Source: Nocardioides daejeonensis
GTDB lineage: Bacteria > Actinomycetota > Actinomycetes > Propionibacteriales > Nocardioidaceae
Reading direction: 5' to 3'
Length of the DNA stretch: 64,000 nucleotides
Assembly (NCBI RefSeq): GCF_003194585.1
Contig: NZ_QHKZ01000011.1
Location: 50,812-114,811 of the forward strand
Numbering within the stretch: position 1 is the stretch's first letter; each line of letters begins with the position of its first letter. This document shows, piece by piece, positions 59,816 to 64,000 of this stretch. The notes under the pieces were generated by a model. That model saw only the letters and a list, made by a program, of their open reading frames with translations. It did no database searches and had not been told where the DNA came from. The translations under genes were made by a program, and so were the position numbers.

Positions 59816-60721
59816 TCAGGAGCGCGGCGGCTCGACGGTGAAGTGGTGCAGGGCGTCGAGCACTGCCCGCGTCAACGGCACCTCATGGGTGCGGTAGATG
59901 CCGGTGCCGCCGAGGTGGGCGAGCATCGCGAAGAAGCCCTCACCGCTGCGGAACTGGTCCTCAAAGAAATCGAAGGCATGCGGCAGCGCATGGCAGATCG
60001 GCACCCCGAGGCGTCGGAGCCGGAACGAGTTGAGCAGCGTGGTGGCCTGGTGGCTCGCCCGGGCGCGCTGGTCGTCGAGACGGAACCCGAAGCCCATGCC
60101 CGGGTCGATCGCGATGTCGCGGACGCCGATCTCACGGGCGCGTTCGATCCGCGGAGCGAAACCCTCCAGCATGCCCGGCACCGGATCCGGGTCGACGTCG
60201 CTACCGTCCAGCGCTCGCGCGTGGGGCCCAAGCACGTGGCAGAGCACGATCGACGCGTCGTACTCGGCTGCCAGGGCGAACATCTCGTCGTCGCTCTGGG
60301 AGCCGGTGAGGTTGAGCAGCGCTGCGCCGGCCTTCAGTGCCGCGCGTACGACGGAGGGCTCGTAGCTCTCGATCGACACCGCGATCCCGTCGGCGGCGAG
60401 CTGCTCGATCACCGGCACGAGGGTGCGCAGCTGCTCGGGGGCGGTGAGGCGGGCTGCAGAGGCCCGGCTCGACTCGGCGCCGACATCGATGAGGTGGGCG
60501 CCCTCGGCTGCCTGCACCCTGCCCTTGCGGACGGCGGAGTCGATGCTCACTGCGATCGACTCGCGGTAGGAGGAGTCACGGGAGAGGTTGACCACGCCCA
60601 TCAGCAGTGGCTCGGTGTCGGTGTCGAAGGAACGCCCGGCCAGCTGGAACGGAGCGACCGGGTGACGCAGCTCCTCGCCGTGCTCGGCAGCCAGGGCGGC
60701 GAGCCCGGCCAAGGTGATCAT
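59816..60721 (-). CDS. Dihydropteroate-synthase-like protein (non-canonical)
   Basis: A 301-residue TIM-barrel protein of the pterin-binding family, with the DHPS landmarks changed: LLMGVVNLSRDSSYRES where DHPS has NVTPDSFSDGG, DVGAESSRASA where it has DIGGESTRPGA, and IDPGMGFGF where it has DPGIGFGK. The pterin/pABA sites are therefore only partly conserved, and dihydropteroate synthase activity is doubtful; it may use another pterin or act elsewhere. The ATG overlaps the stop of the RibD-like gene (ATGA), so the two act together. Confidence 0.7.
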   Translation of the reverse strand: MITLAGLAALAAEHGEELRHPVAPFQLAGRSFDTDTEPLLMGVVNLSRDSSYRESIAVSIDSAVRKGRVQAAEGAHLIDVGAESSRASAARLTAPEQLRTLVPVIEQLAADGIAVSIESYEPSVVRAALKAGAALLNLTGSQSDDEMFALAAEYDASIVLCHVLGPHARALDGSDVDPDPVPGMLEGFAPRIERAREIGVRDIAIDPGMGFGFRLDDQRARASHQATTLLNSFRLRRLGVPICHALPHAFDFFEDQFRSGEGFFAMLAHLGGTGIYRTHEVPLTRAVLDALHHFTVEPPRS

Positions 60722-61455
60722 CGGCCCTGCCCGAGGTGGCGCGTCATCAGGAAGTCGTCCTGCTCCAGCACCTGCACCAGTCGGAAGCTCTTGACCTCCG
60801 GAAGGGCGGTGGTGACGGGCGAGTGCTCGGTGCCGCTGAAGGTGGCCGAGAGGGTGATGTCGGCCTCGTCCACACGGTCGGCGGCCAGCAGGTCGCGGAG
60901 CAGGCTGGGTCCGCCTTCGCAGACGATCCGGCGTAGGCCCCGGCCCACCAGGGCATCGATGATGTGGTCGGGGGTGAGCGCAGGCAGCGTGAGCACGTCG
61001 GCGTGCTGCCGTGCTGTCGCCAGTCGCTCCGGGTCCGCGGTCTCGCGGGTGATCACGATGGGGCGGTTCGTGGACTCGGACCAGACGGGCAGCTGCCACG
61101 GCAGGTCGAGGGAGCCGGTGACGACGGCGATCACCGGTGCCGGCGACTGGCCGGCCTCGGCCCGTCGCGCGGCGTCCTCCGGCTTCGCCTTCATGGGGGA
61201 GTACTGCTCCGCCCGGATGGTCTGGGCGCCGATCAGGACCGCATCCGCATAGCGACGGACCGCGTTGAAGACGAGCTGGTCGGCAGAGGAGGAGACCGAG
61301 CCGCTCAAGCCGTCGGGGCCGGCAGCGGCACCGTCGAGGGTGGTCACCATCATCGCGCGCACCCACGGTTGGTCATCGGGCCAGGGGTAGCGGTCGGCGA
61401 CCTCTTGCTCGCTCAGGCTCTCGCCCGGTGCGGTCTGGTCCATGAGAAGGCGCAT
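60718..61455 (-). CDS. RibD C-terminal-domain (pyrimidine/dihydrofolate-reductase-like) reductase
   Basis: A 245-residue NADPH-dependent reductase of the RibD_C fold: RAMMVTTLDGAAAGPDGLSGSVSS, DAVLIGAQTIRAEQY, and VCEGGPSLLRDLLAADRVDE. It lacks the deaminase half of RibD. Family members reduce pyrimidine or pterin intermediates. Coupled translation with the DHPS-like gene points to a shared pterin-type substrate (inference). Confidence 0.8.
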   Translation of the reverse strand: MRLLMDQTAPGESLSEQEVADRYPWPDDQPWVRAMMVTTLDGAAAGPDGLSGSVSSSADQLVFNAVRRYADAVLIGAQTIRAEQYSPMKAKPEDAARRAEAGQSPAPVIAVVTGSLDLPWQLPVWSESTNRPIVITRETADPERLATARQHADVLTLPALTPDHIIDALVGRGLRRIVCEGGPSLLRDLLAADRVDEADITLSATFSGTEHSPVTTALPEVKSFRLVQVLEQDDFLMTRHLGQGR

Positions 61456-61540
61456 TCCGCCATCGTAGAGGGAGGCGATCAGGCACGGGCCCGTCGTCGG
61501 CCCTGAGCCGCCGATCCACGGCCGCGCGGTCCGGTCGAGA

Positions 61541-62449
61541 TCAGATCGCGCTGGACTCCGCGGCGAGGCGCAGCTGCCTGCGCCGGTGTCCGGCCGCCTC
61601 GAAGGTGAAGATGACCAGGGCCAGCCAGACCAGTGTGAACCCGATCCATCGTCCGGCCGGCATCTCCTCGTGCAGCACCCAGACGCCGAGGGCGAACTGG
61701 ATGATCGGCGCGAGATACTGCAGCAGTCCCAGCGTGACCATGGGAAGCCTGATCGCGGCAGCACCGAAGCAGATCAGCGGGACCGCAGTGATCACGCCGG
61801 TGCCGGTGAGCAGCAGCGCGTGCCCGGCGCCCTCCGTGGCGAAGTGTCCCTCGCCGATGATCGTCAGGTAGGCGATGTAGCCCACCGCTACCGGCGTCAG
61901 CAGCATGGTCTCGAAGGTGAGGCTCTCCACCGATCCGGCGTTCGCCTGCTTCTTCGCCAACCCGTAGGTGCCGAACGAGAAGGCCAGCGTCAGCGCTACC
62001 CACGGTGGTCGGCCGAAGTCAATCGTGAGCAGGACGACGGCGCTTGCGGCAGTCGCGATCGCCAGCCATTGGAGAGGCCGCATCGTCTCGCGCAGGATGA
62101 GCACGCCCATCAGCACGGTGACCAGCGGGTTGATGAAGTAGCCGAGGCTCGTCTCCACGACGTGACCGTGGTTGACGCCCCAGATGTAGGTACCCCAGTT
62201 CACCGCGATCACTGTGGAGGCGACCGCCAGCAGGTTGCGGGTGCGCCGGACGGCGAAGAGCCGCCGCAGGTGCGTCGTACGCCGGGTGGCGACGATGAGC
62301 ACCGCCATCGTCAGCATCGACCACGCCACCCGGTGCGCCAGGATCTCCACGGCCCCCGCCGGCTCGAGGAGCGGCCAGTAGAGCGGAAACAGCCCCCACA
62401 TGGCATAGGCAGCGACGCCCAGTGCCAGTCCGCGCCGTTCCTCACCCAC
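61541..62449 (-). CDS. rarD: EamA-family transporter RarD
   Basis: A 302-residue membrane protein with ten helices and the RarD pattern: GVAAYAMWGLFPLYWPLLEPAGAVEILAHRVAWS near the start, NWGTYIWGVNHGHVVETSLGYFINPLVTVLMGV, and GLLQYLAPIIQFALGVWVLHE. The substrate is unknown (drug/metabolite superfamily). Confidence 0.9.
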   Translation of the reverse strand: MGEERRGLALGVAAYAMWGLFPLYWPLLEPAGAVEILAHRVAWSMLTMAVLIVATRRTTHLRRLFAVRRTRNLLAVASTVIAVNWGTYIWGVNHGHVVETSLGYFINPLVTVLMGVLILRETMRPLQWLAIATAASAVVLLTIDFGRPPWVALTLAFSFGTYGLAKKQANAGSVESLTFETMLLTPVAVGYIAYLTIIGEGHFATEGAGHALLLTGTGVITAVPLICFGAAAIRLPMVTLGLLQYLAPIIQFALGVWVLHEEMPAGRWIGFTLVWLALVIFTFEAAGHRRRQLRLAAESSAI

Positions 62450-62606
62450 CTGCGCACTCTAGGGCACGCAGGCGACCGTGAGGTGGATCACGCCGTTCTG
62501 GGTTACATGTCGGATACAAGGGGATTGACGGGTCCCGATGCGGGGGAGGAGGGAGCGGCACGAACCACCGCCGGCCCCCGCGCCGCCGTCTTCTTGAGGA
62601 ACACAC

Positions 62607-63266
62607 ATGCGCATGAAGCGTCTGCTCACCGGTGTCATCTCCGCCGCCCTGCTGGGGATGACCCCGATCGCCCTCGCCGCCACCCCGGCGCAGGCGGCCA
62701 CCCCGACCACGACCTGGATCGAAGGCAAGATCACCTACTCGAAGGCCGAGTACGGGCGTCGCATCTGGCTCGATGGCAACGTCAAGTCGGCGAACGGCTA
62801 CCCGAGCGGCACCGTCCTGGTGCAGCGGCGGTGGGCCGACGAGTCGAGCTGGTCCACCGTGCTGACGGACACGACGCCGGGCTACTTCAGCTATGACTTC
62901 AAGGCGACCCGCAACGCCGTCTTCCGGGTGGTGTTCCAGGGCGGGTCCGACTCGCAGTACATCTACCCGGCCGCTCAGTCCAACGACGTCACCTTCGGCG
63001 CCTACCGCAAGCTGGACGTCAAGACGTCGTACTCGAGCCTCGTCGTCAAGGGCAAGGTCTCGCCGGACTTCAAGAACAAGAAGTTCAAGGTGCAGGTCAA
63101 GAAGGGCGGCTGGAAGAACTTCAAGAAGGTCAAGACCAACAAGAAGGGCAAGTACGCCGTCAAGCTCGCCGGCTCGCGCAAGGGCACGAAGTACCGCTTT
63201 GTCGTGCCGAGCAACAAGAAGTTCCTCTCCACCACCTCGGGGATCATCACCGCGCGCATCTACTGA
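62607..63266 (+). CDS. Secreted Lys-rich Ig-like hypothetical protein
   Basis: A 219-residue exported protein with a signal peptide cleaved near AQA-AT (about residue 30), an Ig-like beta-domain (TTTWIEGKITYSKAEYG, PSGTVLVQRRWADESSW) and a second, strongly basic domain (KNKKFKVQVKKGGWKNFKKVK). No named function is known. The basic half could bind wall polymers. GAGGAA precedes the ATG at 62607, and a perfect terminator follows. Confidence 0.7.
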   Translation: MRMKRLLTGVISAALLGMTPIALAATPAQAATPTTTWIEGKITYSKAEYGRRIWLDGNVKSANGYPSGTVLVQRRWADESSWSTVLTDTTPGYFSYDFKATRNAVFRVVFQGGSDSQYIYPAAQSNDVTFGAYRKLDVKTSYSSLVVKGKVSPDFKNKKFKVQVKKGGWKNFKKVKTNKKGKYAVKLAGSRKGTKYRFVVPSNKKFLSTTSGIITARIY

Positions 63267-63287
63267 GACTCGCGCTGAGAAGCGACG

Positions 63288-63318
63288 ACGGCCGCCCCGG
63301 AGAGACCGGGGCGGCCGT
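63288..63318 (+). terminator. Terminator after the secreted protein gene
   Basis: Perfect 13-bp GC-rich arms (63288-63300 and 63306-63318), an AGAGA loop and the tail TGTGTTT. Confidence 0.9.
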
Positions 63319-63504
63319 TGTGTTTGCGCAGCGACTCGCTGCCGTTCTCGAAGTCGTGCTGGCCACCGCCCCGCAGAGTGGTTCTCCATCGGCCGAACTC
63401 CGTCGGCGGCAACTTCGCGACGAGAACTTGGGCGGCAGGCGACGGGTGAGATGCGTCGGGAAGGTCGAGGGACCTTCCCTACAGACGCCCGCAACGGGAG
63501 TGGC

Positions 63505-64000
63505 TCAGACGACGGTCCAGGTGTCGCCGCCGTTGATCAGAGCCGAGAGACGAGACTCGGGGGTGCTGGTCTGCTCGGCTTGCGCGGTGGTGATCTGTGC
63601 GCGTGCCTGGTCGTCGTAGGCGGGGCGGGTGACGTCGCGGAAGATGCCGATGGGGGTTTGGTTGAGGTAGCCGGCGTCGGTGAGCCGGGAGATCGCGAAG
63701 GCGGTGGAGGGGTCGGGGTTGTGGGCGTCGTGGGTCAGGACCTGGTCGGGGCTGGCGTCGGTGGCGCCGGTGCCGATGGTGGCTACCTCGACGCCGCCGC
63801 CGGCGTTGCGGACCAGGCCCTTGACGCCGAGTCCGTCGCCGCCGTCCTCGACGGCCCAGGGTGCGCCGAAGCGGATCGGCTCACCGTGGACCAGCGCGAT
63901 GATGGCGTCGGCTTTGGTGTCGGGGCTCTTGATGGCGTCGAAGGCGCCGTCGTTGAAGATGGGGCAGTTCTGGTAGATCTCCACGAACGAGGTGCCGCGG
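63505..64000 (-). CDS. korB: 2-Oxoglutarate:ferredoxin oxidoreductase beta subunit, C-terminal part (runs off the window)
   Basis: The last ~165 residues of KorB. GTSFVEIYQNCPIFNDGAFD is diagnostic of the thiamine-diphosphate subunit, followed by GEPIRFGAPWAVEDGG and an Asp/Pro-rich HDAHNPDPSTAFAISRL segment, ending GGDTWTVV. The enzyme oxidises 2-oxoglutarate to succinyl-CoA with reduction of ferredoxin. The N-terminus lies beyond 64000, and korA would be expected upstream. Confidence 0.9.
   Translation of the reverse strand, partial: RGTSFVEIYQNCPIFNDGAFDAIKSPDTKADAIIALVHGEPIRFGAPWAVEDGGDGLGVKGLVRNAGGGVEVATIGTGATDASPDQVLTHDAHNPDPSTAFAISRLTDAGYLNQTPIGIFRDVTRPAYDDQARAQITTAQAEQTSTPESRLSALINGGDTWTVV

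Overview
The window is GC-rich chromosomal DNA of an actinobacterium. Gene content and style (GTG starts, few Shine-Dalgarno sequences, a BldC-like regulator, DUF3073, anchored-repeat zinc transporter, MutT1-type NUDIX/phosphatase fusion, actinobacterial PHO boxes) fit the Nocardioidaceae, most likely Nocardioides or a near relative. The genus is an inference; no rRNA gene is present to settle it. The window starts inside an ECF sigma factor gene and ends inside korB.

Layout. 1-5.5 kb: sigma factor fragment, membrane protein, a drug-exporter-type ABC pair with a divergent WYL regulator, and a SulP anion transporter. 5.6-20.8 kb: PucR/CdaR-type regulator, SCP-like protein, 2-hydroxyacid dehydrogenase, AlaA-type aminotransferase, M20 dipeptidase, a two-subunit Tat-exported molybdenum hydroxylase, purF-purM, DUF3073, a branched-chain amino-acid dehydrogenase, leuA behind a leucine-rich leader peptide, and a bldC-like gene. 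20.8-23.5 kb: two conserved hypotheticals and tRNA-Phe, tRNA-Glu and tRNA-Asp with strong terminators.

23.5-38.3 kb is the most distinctive part, a zinc-starvation island. Eight minus-strand genes (32491 down to 23500), nearly all overlapping or touching, encode two surface proteins with the choice-of-anchor M (anchored-repeat) domain, a ZnuA-like binding protein carrying an inserted version of that domain, the ABC ATPase and permease, a lytic-transglycosylase-like protein, and two further membrane proteins (PF03773 permease and TIGR03943 type). Divergently, on the plus strand, lie type B L31, a CobW-like protein with no recognisable P-loop, cysteine-free L36, an HU protein and a 1074-residue secreted multidomain protein. 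Each direction has its own Zur-like box, 18-19 bp from its first start codon. A Fur/Zur-family regulator gene closes the island from the opposite strand. Together the genes would scavenge Zn at the envelope, import it, and replace zinc-binding ribosomal proteins when Zn is short.

38.4-46.9 kb: YibE/F membrane protein, small zinc metallopeptidase, RsbW-like ATPase, type II NADH dehydrogenase, thioesterase, a long disordered membrane protein, tRNA-Lys and a cold-shock gene. 47.1-58.7 kb is phosphate-centred: a DUF47/PhoU-like protein with a Pit transporter, pstSCAB, a MutT1-like enzyme and ppk. Three 11-bp direct repeats of PHO-box type lie upstream of pstS, mutT1 and ppk. 58.7-64 kb: HSL-family hydrolase, overlapping DHPS-like and RibD-like genes, rarD, a secreted protein and the end of korB.

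A dispersed 62-bp palindrome (25-bp perfect arms, 12-nt loop) occurs three times, at 9696, 48786 and 50042. The last two are in opposite orientation and bracket one gene for a PD-(D/E)XK-like protein, which makes a compact 1.3-kb cassette that could be mobile.
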